Source: Sphaerotilus mobilis (GTDB lineage Bacteria; Pseudomonadota; Gammaproteobacteria; Burkholderiales; Burkholderiaceae_C). Taken from it: DNA of 64,000 bases. The translations under genes and the position numbers were made by a program. The notes beneath the pieces were generated by a model that did no database searches, had not been told where the DNA came from, and saw only the letters and a program-made list of their open reading frames with translations. The DNA is taken from positions 434,001-498,000 of the forward strand of contig NZ_SGWV01000011.1 of the NCBI RefSeq assembly GCF_004216565.1. The letters run 5' to 3'. This document shows, in pieces, positions 54,187-63,500 of this stretch. How positions within the stretch are numbered: the stretch's first letter is position 1; each line of letters starts with the position of its first letter.

Positions 54187-55302
54187 GTGGGCCAGACCGA
54201 GAACGTGACCGAGAACGTGACCGATACGCTGCGCACGCCCACCACCAGCGCCGAGGTCGCCCGCCAGGCGGGGGTCTCGCGCACGACGGTCAGCTTCGTG
54301 CTCAATGGCGTCGAGAACCGCGGCATCAGCGAGTCGACCCGCCAGCGCGTGCTGGCGGTGGCCGAGCAGATGGGCTACGCGCCCAACGCCGCCGCGCGCC
54401 AACTGGCGGGCGGCAGCAGCGGCACCGTCGGTCTGGTGATCCCGCAGGCGGCCCATCTCTACACCGACGTCTTCCTCTCGCAGATGGTGGCCAGCGTCAA
54501 CGACGCCTGCCACCGCGAGGGCCTCAAGCTGCTGATCGAATCGACCGAGGGCGAGGGCCGCGAGCCCGGCGGCTTCATCGGCCTGGTCAAGGCGCGGCGC
54601 ATCGACGGCCTGCTGATCGTCAGCCCGCGCCGCGACGTCTACGACCACCTGCACCGCATCGTCGAGGCCGGCATTCCGCTGGTCGTGCTGGGTCGTGCGC
54701 CCCGGGGGCTGGAACACATCCAGGCCCTGCCGACCCAGAACAACCGCGCCACCGCCGACCTGCTGGACCACCTGCAGCGCCTGGGCCACCGCCGCATCGG
54801 CCACGTCGCCTTTGCGCCGCCCGAGATCCTGGCGTCCCATGAGCGCATCGGCAGCTGGCGCGAGGCGCTCGAAGCAGAAGGCACCACGCCCGATCCGGCC
54901 TGGCTGACCCATGCCGACATCAGCGCCGCCAGCGGCCTGCTGGCGACCCGCGCGCTGCTGGCTCAGCAACTGAGCCTGCCGGCAGAACGCCGCATCACCG
55001 CCTTGTTTGCCGGCAACGACACCATCGCCTTTGGCGCCATGCGCGCCCTCGCCGAAGCCGGTCTGCGGGTGCCGCAGGACATCGCCGTGGTCGGCTACGA
55101 CGACATCCCGCTGGCGGCCTACGCCAGCCCGCCGCTGACCACCGTGCGCACCCACCCGATCGAGCAGGGCCGCGAAGCCGTCACCAGCCTGATGGCCCAG
55201 CTGCGCAAGGTCCCGCGACCGCCCTTCGGACCGGACCTGACCGAGCCGGAACTGGTGGTGCGGGCGTCGTGCGGGGCGGGCACGCTCACCCCCCGCGTCT
55301 GA
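54187..55302 (+). CDS. LacI family transcriptional regulator, second galactoside regulator
   Basis: 371 residues. Helix-turn-helix SAEVARQAGVSRTTVSFVLNG, hinge AAARQLAGGSSGTVG, effector domain with HRRIGHVAFAPPE and VVGYDDIPLAAYASPPLTT. The start is probably GTG at 54187; the first codons encode ENVTENVT from a 12-base direct repeat (ACCGAGAACGTG twice). Prior in-frame sequence is absent. It follows melA by 22 bp and overlaps the convergent amidotransferase-like gene by 17 bp. It probably controls the alpha-galactoside operon. Confidence 0.92.
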   Translation: MGQTENVTENVTDTLRTPTTSAEVARQAGVSRTTVSFVLNGVENRGISESTRQRVLAVAEQMGYAPNAAARQLAGGSSGTVGLVIPQAAHLYTDVFLSQMVASVNDACHREGLKLLIESTEGEGREPGGFIGLVKARRIDGLLIVSPRRDVYDHLHRIVEAGIPLVVLGRAPRGLEHIQALPTQNNRATADLLDHLQRLGHRRIGHVAFAPPEILASHERIGSWREALEAEGTTPDPAWLTHADISAASGLLATRALLAQQLSLPAERRITALFAGNDTIAFGAMRALAEAGLRVPQDIAVVGYDDIPLAAYASPPLTTVRTHPIEQGREAVTSLMAQLRKVPRPPFGPDLTEPELVVRASCGAGTLTPRV

Positions 55303-56071
55303 CCCGCAACGCCGCGAGGAAGGCCTGCATCAGCGGTTCGGCCGGCAGCAGGTCCGGCCGGGACGGGTGGAACTCCGGGTGCCACTGGACGCCGGTGACG
55401 AAGAGGTCGCCGCGCGCGCGGATGGCCTCGACGATGCCGTCGTCTGCCGAACGCGCCTCCACCTGCAGATCGCCGCCGAGCCGGTCGACCGCCTGGTGGT
55501 GGATGCTGTTGACCCGCGCACCGGCCGGTGTGCCGTAGATGTCGGCCAGGCGGCTGTGGGGTTCGATCCGCAGCCCGTGGTCCAGCTGGTCGTAAAGATC
55601 GGCGTCGACATGACGTATGGCCTGCGGGCGCTGGGTCGCGATGTCCTGGTAGAGCGTGCCGCCGAGCGCGACGTTGAGCAGCTGGCAGCCCCGGCAGATG
55701 CCCAGCAGCGGCTTGCCGGCGGCCAGGAAGCCCTCGATCAGCTCGATCTCGTAGCGGTCCCGCACGGCGTCGCCGCGCCAGGCGTCGCGCAGCGGCTGCT
55801 GGCCGTAGGTCAGCGGGCTGACGTCCGCACCGCCCTGCAGCATCAGGCCGTCCAGCAGCTCGACGTAGTGGTGCACACCGACCTTGCGGCGCGCCACCTC
55901 GGCGTCAAAGCCCAGCGTCGGCACCATCACCGCCATCGCGCCGTGGCCCATGATCCAGTGGGCAAGCGACTGCTCCAGGTACTGCAGCGTCTTGCCGCGA
56001 AAGCCCAGCTCGGCGGGCGGCTGGTGCATCAGCCGGGCCGTCAGGCCGATCAGCAGGGGGCGTTCGGCCAT
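55286..56071 (-). CDS. gamma-glutamyl-GABA hydrolase-like class I amidotransferase (PuuD type)
   Basis: 261 residues. Class I glutamine-amidotransferase fold: nucleophile Cys126 in GICRGCQ and His231/Glu233 in WHPEFHP. GGADVSPLTYG near residue 80 is a PuuD-family signature. It hydrolyses gamma-glutamyl amides. Its ATG overlaps the stop of the YbdK-type ligase gene by one base, so synthesis and hydrolysis of a gamma-glutamyl compound may be linked. The substrate is not known. Confidence 0.9.
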   Translation of the reverse strand: MAERPLLIGLTARLMHQPPAELGFRGKTLQYLEQSLAHWIMGHGAMAVMVPTLGFDAEVARRKVGVHHYVELLDGLMLQGGADVSPLTYGQQPLRDAWRGDAVRDRYEIELIEGFLAAGKPLLGICRGCQLLNVALGGTLYQDIATQRPQAIRHVDADLYDQLDHGLRIEPHSRLADIYGTPAGARVNSIHHQAVDRLGGDLQVEARSADDGIVEAIRARGDLFVTGVQWHPEFHPSRPDLLPAEPLMQAFLAALRVRRGG

Positions 56072-57204
56072 CAGCTCGCGCGGCCGGCCCAGCGTTCACA
56101 TTGCTGGCGCACTACCTCGGCGAGCAGGCCCTCGCGCGACTGCACCACCCGGATCCAGCCGGCGTCGTTGCCCTGGCGGCCCATCTCGCCACGCAGGTAG
56201 GCGATCGCGCCCTCGGCGCGCAGCTCCATCGCGTGGACCTCCAGCGCCGAGAAGGTCAGGGCGATGTCGTCGCGCAGCGTGCGGTGCTCGCCGGTCTGCG
56301 GGTCCACGAACAGGCCGTCCAGCCCGAAGCGGCAGGCCTGGAAGCGGTTGTAGGTGTAGGGCAAGTAGTCGTCCTCGTGCAGCGGGTAGGGCCGCTCGAC
56401 GCGCAACCAGCGTGCCAGGCACTGGATGAAGCCGGCCATCGCGGCGGCCTTCTCGATCGTCAGCGGCGTGTCCAGCACGCGCACCTCGATGGTCCCGTAT
56501 TCGGGCTTGGGGCGGATGTCCCAGTAGAAGTCCTTCATGCTGCGGACCACCCCTGTGCGGGTCATCTTCTCGAAGTAGACCTGGAAGTCGTCCCAGCTGG
56601 TCACGAAGGGCGCCCGGCCCGACATCGGGAAGGCGAAGACCGAGTTCAGGCGCGCCGAGTCAAAGCCGGTGTCCGTGCCCTGCACATAGGGCGAGGACGC
56701 GCTGAGGGCGATCAGGTGCGGGATGAAGCGCGACAGCCCGTGAAGCAGCACCAGCGCCTGGTCCGGCCCGGGACAGCCGACGTGCACGTGCTGGCCGAAG
56801 ATCGTGAACTGCTTGCTCAGATAGCCGTAGAGCTGCGAGAGCTCCTGGAAACGCGGCTTGTCGAAGATGCGGCGCTGGCTCCAGTCCTGGAAGGGGTGAG
56901 TGCCACCGCCGCACAGCCCCAGGTTGAGCTGGTCGGCGCAGCTCACCAGCGCATCGCGCAACTGGCCCAGCTGCGACAGGGCATCGGCATGGTCGACGCA
57001 GATGCCGGTGGACAGCTCGATCATGCTGTCGGTCATCTCCGGGACGATGCTGCCGGGCAGCTTGTCCTTGAGCCGGTCGACCAGTCGCAGCAGGTCCTTG
57101 GCCGACGGTGCCAGGTCGTAGTCGTGGGTGTTGACGATCTGCAGCTCCAGCTCGACGCCAAGCGTCAACGAGCGCGAGCGCGCGAAGGGTTCGAGCCGGA
57201 TCAC
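56071..57204 (-). CDS. YbdK-type carboxylate-amine ligase
   Basis: 377 residues of the glutamate-cysteine ligase 2 (GCS2) family: [11 protein letters not shown] at the start, [26 protein letters not shown], and the long [14 protein letters not shown] segment. These enzymes form a peptide-like bond between a carboxylate, often glutamate, and an amine using ATP. The start is GTG and overlaps the antiporter stop by 4 bp. The downstream PuuD-like hydrolase is coupled by a one-base overlap. Confidence 0.92.
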   Translation of the reverse strand: MIRLEPFARSRSLTLGVELELQIVNTHDYDLAPSAKDLLRLVDRLKDKLPGSIVPEMTDSMIELSTGICVDHADALSQLGQLRDALVSCADQLNLGLCGGGTHPFQDWSQRRIFDKPRFQELSQLYGYLSKQFTIFGQHVHVGCPGPDQALVLLHGLSRFIPHLIALSASSPYVQGTDTGFDSARLNSVFAFPMSGRAPFVTSWDDFQVYFEKMTRTGVVRSMKDFYWDIRPKPEYGTIEVRVLDTPLTIEKAAAMAGFIQCLARWLRVERPYPLHEDDYLPYTYNRFQACRFGLDGLFVDPQTGEHRTLRDDIALTFSALEVHAMELRAEGAIAYLRGEMGRQGNDAGWIRVVQSREGLLAEVVRQQCERWAGRAS

Positions 57205-58595
57205 GACAGCGCCCCGCCGATGTCGCCGTGCAGCGGGCCGGGGCTGGCGCTGGTGGCGGATGCCGATGTCGGGGCCGGTGTGGACGCCGTTGTCGGTGTC
57301 TGTGCGGGGGTGGCTGCGGGCGCGGTGGTCGATCCGCGTCGTGCCGATTCCGCCGGCACCCGGCTCGGTGCCGACGCGGCCGGTGCGACCTCGCCGGCCA
57401 GGCGCAGCGCCGCGCAGACGGCCAGCGGGCCGGCCAGCTCCAGCAGGGCGATGGCGCTCAGCACGATCGGGCCGATCTGGCGGCCGTAGTCCGGGTGGAT
57501 CGCGTGCAGCTCGGCCAGCATCACCAGCGCGGTGGCGGACAAAGGCGCCAGCGTCAGGCCGAGCGCCAGGCCTTGGCGTGGCGCCAGGCCGCTCAGGCGG
57601 GCAAGGCCCATCACCGCCAGCAGCTTGGCCAGCCCGCGGGCACCGACCAGCACGGCGCCCAGCAACAGGCCGGTGGCCAGCGCTTCCAGGGTCCAGGCCG
57701 AGCCGACGATCACGAACAGCAGCAGCACCAGCACGCCGCCGGCCGTGCCGAAGTGGCGCGGCCAGACCCAGGGGCGCTCGCTGCGGTTGCGCAGCGCCAG
57801 CCCGGCCAGCAGCGGCACCAGCAGCGTCGACAGGGCCAGTGCCCGCGCCACGGTGATGGCCACGAGCACCAGGCCGAGCAGCAGCAGCACGGCATGGTCG
57901 TTGCGCAGGTCAAGCCGGCGGGCGACCAGGCCGACCAGCTTGGCCAGCACCAGCGCGAGCAGGAGCGAGCCGAGGAAGTTGTAGCCCAGCCGGGCCAGTG
58001 CCGGCAGCCAGTCGCCCAGCGTCTCCAGGCTCAGCCAGCCCCGCAGCAGCGTCAGGCCGAGCGCGGCATAGAGCGTGTTCAGGGCGGTCAGCAGGATCAT
58101 GCGTTCGGTGACCTGACCGGCGGCCCCCAGTTCCAGCGAGACCCGCCCGGCGACCGCCGCCGAGGCCGGCACCGCCAGCACCGCGCAGCCCAGCGCCACG
58201 GCCGGGTCCAGGCCTGCCCAGCGCAGGGCGCCATGCACGGTGACCAGCGTCAGCAAGGCCTCGGCCAGGCTGGTGGCGAGCAGGGCCGGGTTGTCGCGCA
58301 GCCAGCGCAGCCGCACCCGCGCGCCGATCTCGAACAGCAGCAGCGCCAGAGCCAGGTCGATCACCAGCTTGAGCGAGCCCGGCATGGCCGCGCCCGTCAG
58401 GCCTTGGCCGGACAGCGCCATGCCGATGCCGGCGGCGGTGTAGCCCATCACCCGCGGCAGCCGGGTCCAGCGCGCCACCAGCTCACCGAGCAGGCCGCCG
58501 GCCAGCAGCATCAGGACGGCCCAGAACAGCGCCCCCGGATCGGGTGGCCAGGGTTCGATGTGCAGCACGCGTGCCACGTCTTCCAGCCAATCCAT
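57201..58595 (-). CDS. cation:proton antiporter, CPA2 family
   Basis: 464 residues with about 12 membrane helices ([33 protein letters not shown] and onward). The KefB/NhaS-type exchanger core is present, but no TrkA-N domain follows. Instead the last 60 residues are an Ala/Pro/Thr-rich tail of repeated [10 protein letters not shown]-like segments. It probably exchanges sodium or potassium for protons. GAGGAG lies before the ATG, and a 9-bp hairpin lies just above that site. First gene of a three-gene overlapping series. Confidence 0.88.
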   Translation of the reverse strand: MDWLEDVARVLHIEPWPPDPGALFWAVLMLLAGGLLGELVARWTRLPRVMGYTAAGIGMALSGQGLTGAAMPGSLKLVIDLALALLLFEIGARVRLRWLRDNPALLATSLAEALLTLVTVHGALRWAGLDPAVALGCAVLAVPASAAVAGRVSLELGAAGQVTERMILLTALNTLYAALGLTLLRGWLSLETLGDWLPALARLGYNFLGSLLLALVLAKLVGLVARRLDLRNDHAVLLLLGLVLVAITVARALALSTLLVPLLAGLALRNRSERPWVWPRHFGTAGGVLVLLLFVIVGSAWTLEALATGLLLGAVLVGARGLAKLLAVMGLARLSGLAPRQGLALGLTLAPLSATALVMLAELHAIHPDYGRQIGPIVLSAIALLELAGPLAVCAALRLAGEVAPAASAPSRVPAESARRGSTTAPAATPAQTPTTASTPAPTSASATSASPGPLHGDIGGALS

Positions 58596-58610
58596 CTCAG
58601 CTCCTCGTGC

Positions 58611-58631
58611 GCCGCACCGAGCCGGTGCGGC
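58611..58631 (-). other. hairpin next to the antiporter ribosome site
   Basis: GCCGCACCG and CGGTGCGGC form a perfect 9-bp stem with a 3-base loop, ending a few bases before the GAGGAG ribosome site of the antiporter gene. No T run follows. Confidence 0.55.
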
Positions 58632-59160
58632 GTTGTGGTCGGCGCGAATCCTTCCACGCCGTCTTCTGCCGATGACTGTAGAGGCTAGTCCCCCTCCGCT
58701 GGTTCCGGGCTGTGCATCCGGTTGTCAGCGGAGCTTGGTAAGCCGGGCTCCACGAACATGTACGGAAACTGAATGGAACAAGATCCCTTGTTTTCGCTTT
58801 GTCCAACCTCCGGATTTCTCGGATCGTGATGTGTCTTGTTGCAGATGCCGCATCTGGAATGAACTTTGTTGCCTTCCATCGACGAATACTGCGTGAATTG
58901 ACCCAATAACCACACCCATTAGGGTGAAAAGTAGTGAGATCAGTCAATTCGATCGTGACTAGGATCGCGACCATTAAGAAATCCTCAAGACAAATTCAGT
59001 GCTTCAGGCGTCGTTTGACGACCGCTTGTCCAGAACAAACCGCCTGATCACCGATCTTCATCCAGACCTGCCTGACCTGATCTGAAGCGCCGCTATGGGC
59101 CCACTGCTTCTTGCGCCGGCTGACTGAACTGCAACCAAGACCCAGACCCGAGGTTCCACG
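58632..59160. other. A/T-richer gene-free stretch
   Basis: About 530 bp between the antiporter and multicopper oxidase genes with no convincing gene. From roughly 58730 to 59040 the A/T content is near one half, well above the surroundings. A short minus-strand frame (58597-58974) has poor codon character and no recognisable motif. A palindrome CAGATGC-C-GCATCTG lies at 58843-58857. Promoter elements for the oxidase must lie here but none could be fixed. Confidence 0.6.
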
Positions 59161-61077
59161 ATGACCGACTCCCTCAAGCCCGAAGCGCTGGCCGATGTGC
59201 CGGCGAACGACCGCGCGGAGCCCGCCACGGCCACCGCCACGCGTCGACAGATGTTCAAGATGAGCCTCGGCGCTGCGCCTGCAGCGCTGCTGGCTGCGGC
59301 AGCGACGCCGGCCCGGGCGGCAGATCCAGAGCCGAGCCCGCGCATCACGCCGTTTCTGGAACCGCTGCGCATCCCGCCCGAACTGCCACAGCGTCCGTTG
59401 ACCGATCCGGCCTTCGCGCTGCGTCCGACGGTCCAGCCCAACCGCCGCGTGAACCCGGCCACCGGTTTGCCGTTCGAAGGGCGTGGCGAGCCGCACCAGA
59501 AGCGCAACCTCAACCCGCCGCAGTTCTTCTACGCCCAGCGTTATGGCGCGGTGCCGCCGGTGTCGATCCACCCGCAGCTGCGTGCGCAGGTGAACTTCTG
59601 GGGTGCGAACCTCGGTGGCAGCGACCTGACGCTGGACCCGCCGACCTCGCCCTTGCCGACCATCGTCAGCCGCTACCAGGCCGGCGCGAACACCGCCATC
59701 CTCGTGCGGCGCTACAACGACCTGCCCAAGGGCGTGCCGGCCGGTGGCTATGGCCGCAACTCGATCTCCACCCACCTGCACAACTTCCACAGCGCGCCCG
59801 ACAGCGACGGCGGCCCCTGTGATCCGCGACTGGGGGGGCTGTCCGAAGACCCGTTCACCCAGGGTCGCTTCTTCTTCCCCGGCCAGTACTACGACTACTA
59901 CTACAACATGAAGCGGGCCGGCTTCACCAAGGCGGGGATGCCCGACGGCGATGTGCGCGAAACGCTCGGCACGCTCTGGTATCACGACCACCGCGAGGCC
60001 CACACGGCCGAGAACGTCTACAAGGGCCTGTACGGCTTCCACCTGATCTTCAACGAACACGACACGGGCGACGAGACCACCGGTTTCCGGCTGCCGAGCT
60101 ATCCGGCCTACGACGTGCCGATCTCGTTTTGCGACCTGCGCCTGGACCCGCGCACCGAGCAGCCCGTGTTCGACCTCGAGGACGATGACGGCCACATCGG
60201 CGACCGCTACCTGGTCAACGGCCGGCTGCAGCCCTACATGGACGTGTTCCAGCGCCGCTATCGCCTGCGGCTGCTCAACGTCGGCCCCTCGCGCTTCCAC
60301 CAGCTCTACCTGGTCAACCCGGACCAGCCGTCACAGCGCATCCCGTTCTGGCTGATCGCCAACGACGGCAACCTGCTGCCTCGGCCGCTGCAGGTGCCCT
60401 ATCTCCGGATGTCCTGCGCCGAGCGGGCCGATGTCATCGTCGACTTCCGCGAGCTGACCGCGCCGGGTGGCCCGGCGGCCGGCGCGACCCGGCTCTGGCT
60501 GGAAAACCGCCTGCTGCAGGACAAGGGACGGGGCCCCGAAGAGGACATCCTGCCCGCCGGCAACCCGGACCACGCGCTGATGGAGTTCCGCATCGGCCAA
60601 GTCGTGACGGACCTGAGCGTGCACCCGACGGAGATCGCCAGCTTCGCGCCGATCAGCCTGCCGCCGCTGGGCACGCCGGTCATCACCCGCACCTTTGACT
60701 GGGGGCGTGGCAATGGCGGCTGGGTCTGCAACGACAAGCCGATCAACTGCGACGAGGTCCGCTTCACGATGAAGAAGGGCGCGGTCGAGCGTTGGATCCA
60801 CAAGACCGGTGGCGGCTGGGCCCATCCGATCCACAACCACTTCGTCGAAGGCCGCATCGTCAAGCGCAACGGCAAGGCGATCGGGCCGAACTCGCCGGAG
60901 TTCTCGCGCAAGGACGTGGTCTGGCTGGGCGAGGGCGACGAGGTCGAGTACCTCGTGCGTGCCCAGGACTACGACGGCGTCTACCCGATGCACTGCCACA
61001 ACGTCGTCCACGAGGACAAGGGAATGATGCTGCTGTTCGCCGTCGACAACGTGGGCGACACCAACACGCGGCCCTGA
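59161..61077 (+). CDS. exported multicopper oxidase (CotA/bilirubin oxidase-like)
   Basis: 638 residues. Twin-arginine signal TRRQMFKMSLGAAPAALLAAA (Arg28-Arg29) ending near ARA, so it is exported folded. Copper sites are complete: HLH (205, 207), HDH (275-277), HPIHNH (555-560) and HCHNVVHEDKGMM (611-623) with the type 1 Cys612 and axial Met622. Three cupredoxin domains. Family members oxidise metals, bilirubin or phenolics; in sheath-forming relatives similar enzymes act on manganese. The substrate here is unknown. The SCO-type gene 64 bp downstream probably supplies copper. Confidence 0.93.
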   Translation: MTDSLKPEALADVPANDRAEPATATATRRQMFKMSLGAAPAALLAAAATPARAADPEPSPRITPFLEPLRIPPELPQRPLTDPAFALRPTVQPNRRVNPATGLPFEGRGEPHQKRNLNPPQFFYAQRYGAVPPVSIHPQLRAQVNFWGANLGGSDLTLDPPTSPLPTIVSRYQAGANTAILVRRYNDLPKGVPAGGYGRNSISTHLHNFHSAPDSDGGPCDPRLGGLSEDPFTQGRFFFPGQYYDYYYNMKRAGFTKAGMPDGDVRETLGTLWYHDHREAHTAENVYKGLYGFHLIFNEHDTGDETTGFRLPSYPAYDVPISFCDLRLDPRTEQPVFDLEDDDGHIGDRYLVNGRLQPYMDVFQRRYRLRLLNVGPSRFHQLYLVNPDQPSQRIPFWLIANDGNLLPRPLQVPYLRMSCAERADVIVDFRELTAPGGPAAGATRLWLENRLLQDKGRGPEEDILPAGNPDHALMEFRIGQVVTDLSVHPTEIASFAPISLPPLGTPVITRTFDWGRGNGGWVCNDKPINCDEVRFTMKKGAVERWIHKTGGGWAHPIHNHFVEGRIVKRNGKAIGPNSPEFSRKDVVWLGEGDEVEYLVRAQDYDGVYPMHCHNVVHEDKGMMLLFAVDNVGDTNTRP

Positions 61078-61141
61078 GCGAGGACGCTCCCGTCCTGACC
61101 GTTCTTGACCTGTGTGCCTGCCTGCCTTCCGGAGTGAAACC

Positions 61142-61777
61142 ATGAACCCGATCCAGACCTTGACCGAGCGTCGCTCGACCTTCGGCCGCGCCTTGCTGGG
61201 GGCCGGTCTGCTGGCCGCGGGTGCCGGCCTGATGGGCGCTGCCCAGCCGGCCCGTGCCCGCGACGAGGACCCGCGCGAGCGGGTGCGCCGTCGCCGCCTG
61301 CCCAACGTCCCGCTGCTGACCCACGAAGGCCGCGTCGTGCGCTTCTACGACGACATCGTGCGTGACCGCCAGGTGGTGATCAACGTCATGTACACCAGCT
61401 GCAGCAACATCTGCAGCCCGGCCACGCGCAAGCTGGTCGAAGCCCGGCATCACCTCGGCCCGCGCACCCGCGACATGCACTTCGTGTCGCTGACGCTGAC
61501 CCCGCTGACCGACACACCGGCCGAACTGGCCGCCTACCGCCGCGCCCACGGCATCGACGGCCGCGACGGCGACTGGACCTTCCTGACCGGCAAGCCCGCC
61601 CACGTCGAACAGGTCGCCCGCGCACTCGGCCTGATGAGCGACGACCCGGCCGATGACCTGCTCAGCCACTCCGGCGCTGCCGTGGTCGGCGATGAGCGCC
61701 GTGTGCAATGGGGCCACGCCAACACCCTGACCAGCGGCCGAGGCATCGCAAGGATGATCCGGTTCGAGCTGGTGTGA
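61142..61777 (+). CDS. SCO1/SenC family copper chaperone
   Basis: 211 residues. An N-terminal RR-containing signal (TERRSTFGRALLGAGLLAAG) is followed by a thioredoxin-like domain with Cys87-SNI-Cys91 and a downstream His176 (LLSHSGAAVVG), the copper ligands of SCO proteins. It is shorter than typical SCO proteins at the C-terminus. It follows the multicopper oxidase gene and probably loads or reduces its copper sites in the periplasm, though SCO proteins more often serve cytochrome oxidase. Confidence 0.9.
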   Translation: MNPIQTLTERRSTFGRALLGAGLLAAGAGLMGAAQPARARDEDPRERVRRRRLPNVPLLTHEGRVVRFYDDIVRDRQVVINVMYTSCSNICSPATRKLVEARHHLGPRTRDMHFVSLTLTPLTDTPAELAAYRRAHGIDGRDGDWTFLTGKPAHVEQVARALGLMSDDPADDLLSHSGAAVVGDERRVQWGHANTLTSGRGIARMIRFELV

Positions 61778-61799
61778 GGGTCTCGCGCCGCTGCCGCTG

Positions 61800-63374
61800 T
61801 CAACGCCAGACGGGCCGAGCGTTCGCGTTTTCCTGCAACGGTGACACCCGGCGCGCCTGGGCGGGTGTCTGCTCGTGCCAAGCCTCGCTCAGGGACGCGG
61901 CGCCGGCCCGGGCGGCGCTGGCCGTCGTCGTGGCGGGGCAACGGCCGGTGGCGCGGTGCGCCAAGGCGGTGGACAACAGGGCTTCACGGGTGTCGCCCCG
62001 TTCGTGCCAGCGGTCATCAGCGGCGGCACAGTCCGGTTGCAGTCCGTCGGCATAGTCGCCATGGCCCAGGTCGTTGGCGATCTGGAATTCGATCGGGAAA
62101 TACACGATGCCGTTCCTGCGGTGGCCCTTGAAGCCATAGGGCTTGCCGCAGGTCGTCTCGCCGACCAAGATAACTTGCACGCCGATGCCACGCAGACCAT
62201 TGACCAGCGCTTCGCTGGCCGAGCAGGTGCGTGATCCCGCCAGCACGTAGACGCGGCGCAGGCCCAGGGTGGGCAGCGGCGTGTCGTTGGTGCAGCGAAA
62301 GCTTGTCGGATTGGGCAGGCACGACGTGGTCACGAAGGGGGTGTTTCGCTCACCGTCGGCCACCGCCGCGTGTCGGGCGCTGAACTGCAGGCGGGTGAAC
62401 ATCCGGCCACTCGTGCGGGCGTCGCCTGCCAATGCATGTGCCAGACCATTGGCGATGAAGAGGTAGCCGCCGCCGTTGTAGCGAAGGTCCACCACGACGT
62501 CCTTGACCTGGGCCGCCCGGAAGCTGCGGATGGCGTCGGTCAACGGCGCTTCGGCCGACAGGATGTGCTGGTCGAAGGGCAGGTAGCCGACACGATCGCT
62601 GGCCGACAGATTCAGCACCCGGGCCGCCGGCACCGGATTTGGCGTGTAGCTGGCGCTGTCGACCAAGACGTCCACGACGGCACCGGTGGCCGCCTTGTAG
62701 ATCTGCATCGTTGAACGACAGGTCGTATTGGCTTCAACCGCGCCGACAAAACGATAGAAGCGCGTGCTCGTCTCATCCTGGCGTGTGTCCGAGAGGCGGA
62801 CGCCGTCGACCTTCAGCAGCATGTCACCTCGGCGGATCAGCCCTTGGCGTCCGACCGGCGAGTCCGGCTCGACCTTTTCGACCTGAAGCGTGTCGTTCAC
62901 GGCGTCGTAGTGCCAGGAGATGCCCGAGCCGATGGTCTGGTCACCGGCGTAATAGGCATCGGACGCCTGGGCGGTCGTCGCGTAGCTGTAGCGGTCACGC
63001 CCCGTCACGTTGCTCAACAGCGCCTTGAAGTAGTTCACCAGCGAGGCATAGGGCTCGGCCGCATCGGCGTAGGCGCTTGCGTTGGCATCGATGTTCGAGA
63101 TCTCGTCGGGCCAGAGGTAGTTGGCCTCCATCATCGATTTCACCCAGGCCTGTTCGGGACCGAGTTGCGTGACCGTCACCCCGCGGGTGTCGACCCCGCT
63201 GCCGGTGTTGTCCCAGGCGGGGCAGGGCGGCGGCGCGGCCTCGTTGCTTCCGCCCCCGCCCCCGCCCCCGCCCCCGCCACAGGCCGCCAGCGTGGCGGCG
63301 ATCAGGACCACTGCCAAGCGGCGTACCGATCGACCTGACCTGCTCGTGGCACAGGCATTCTTGATGTGATGCAT
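61800..63374 (-). CDS. S41 family protease lipoprotein
   Basis: 524 residues. Lipobox LAAC (Cys32) followed by an unbroken run of ten glycines. A PDZ-like region (VEKVEPDSPVGRQGLIRRGDMLLKVDGV) is followed by the S41 catalytic core: VVDLRYNGGGY, nucleophile Ser387 in CSASEALVNGL and general base Lys411 in CGKPYG. The Ser-Lys dyad fits C-terminal processing proteases. The C-terminal 60 residues are low complexity. It is a secreted, membrane-anchored peptidase of unknown substrate. It is convergent with the SCO gene. Confidence 0.9.
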   Translation of the reverse strand: MHHIKNACATSRSGRSVRRLAVVLIAATLAACGGGGGGGGGGSNEAAPPPCPAWDNTGSGVDTRGVTVTQLGPEQAWVKSMMEANYLWPDEISNIDANASAYADAAEPYASLVNYFKALLSNVTGRDRYSYATTAQASDAYYAGDQTIGSGISWHYDAVNDTLQVEKVEPDSPVGRQGLIRRGDMLLKVDGVRLSDTRQDETSTRFYRFVGAVEANTTCRSTMQIYKAATGAVVDVLVDSASYTPNPVPAARVLNLSASDRVGYLPFDQHILSAEAPLTDAIRSFRAAQVKDVVVDLRYNGGGYLFIANGLAHALAGDARTSGRMFTRLQFSARHAAVADGERNTPFVTTSCLPNPTSFRCTNDTPLPTLGLRRVYVLAGSRTCSASEALVNGLRGIGVQVILVGETTCGKPYGFKGHRRNGIVYFPIEFQIANDLGHGDYADGLQPDCAAADDRWHERGDTREALLSTALAHRATGRCPATTTASAARAGAASLSEAWHEQTPAQARRVSPLQENANARPVWR

Positions 63375-63500
63375 TCCAGCTTCCCTTCATCGACGACCGA
63401 TTCGTCGCGTGGGGGATGTTCTGGATGCCGGCGCTGGAAGGCGATGACCTGTTTAAGTCAAATCGGAGGGGGCTCGGGCGTCGAGCCTGCCCGCAAATCT

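Noticed and set aside
50619-54326. A long minus-strand open frame (about 1235 codons) opposite the alpha-galactoside operon
   Set aside because: The plus strand carries clear permease, binding-protein and GH4 genes. The minus frame has no recognisable motif and runs across several of them.
58597-58974. A 125-codon minus-strand frame in the A/T-rich gap
   Set aside because: It overlaps the antiporter leader, has irregular composition and no motif or ribosome site; overlapping frames of similar quality exist beside it.
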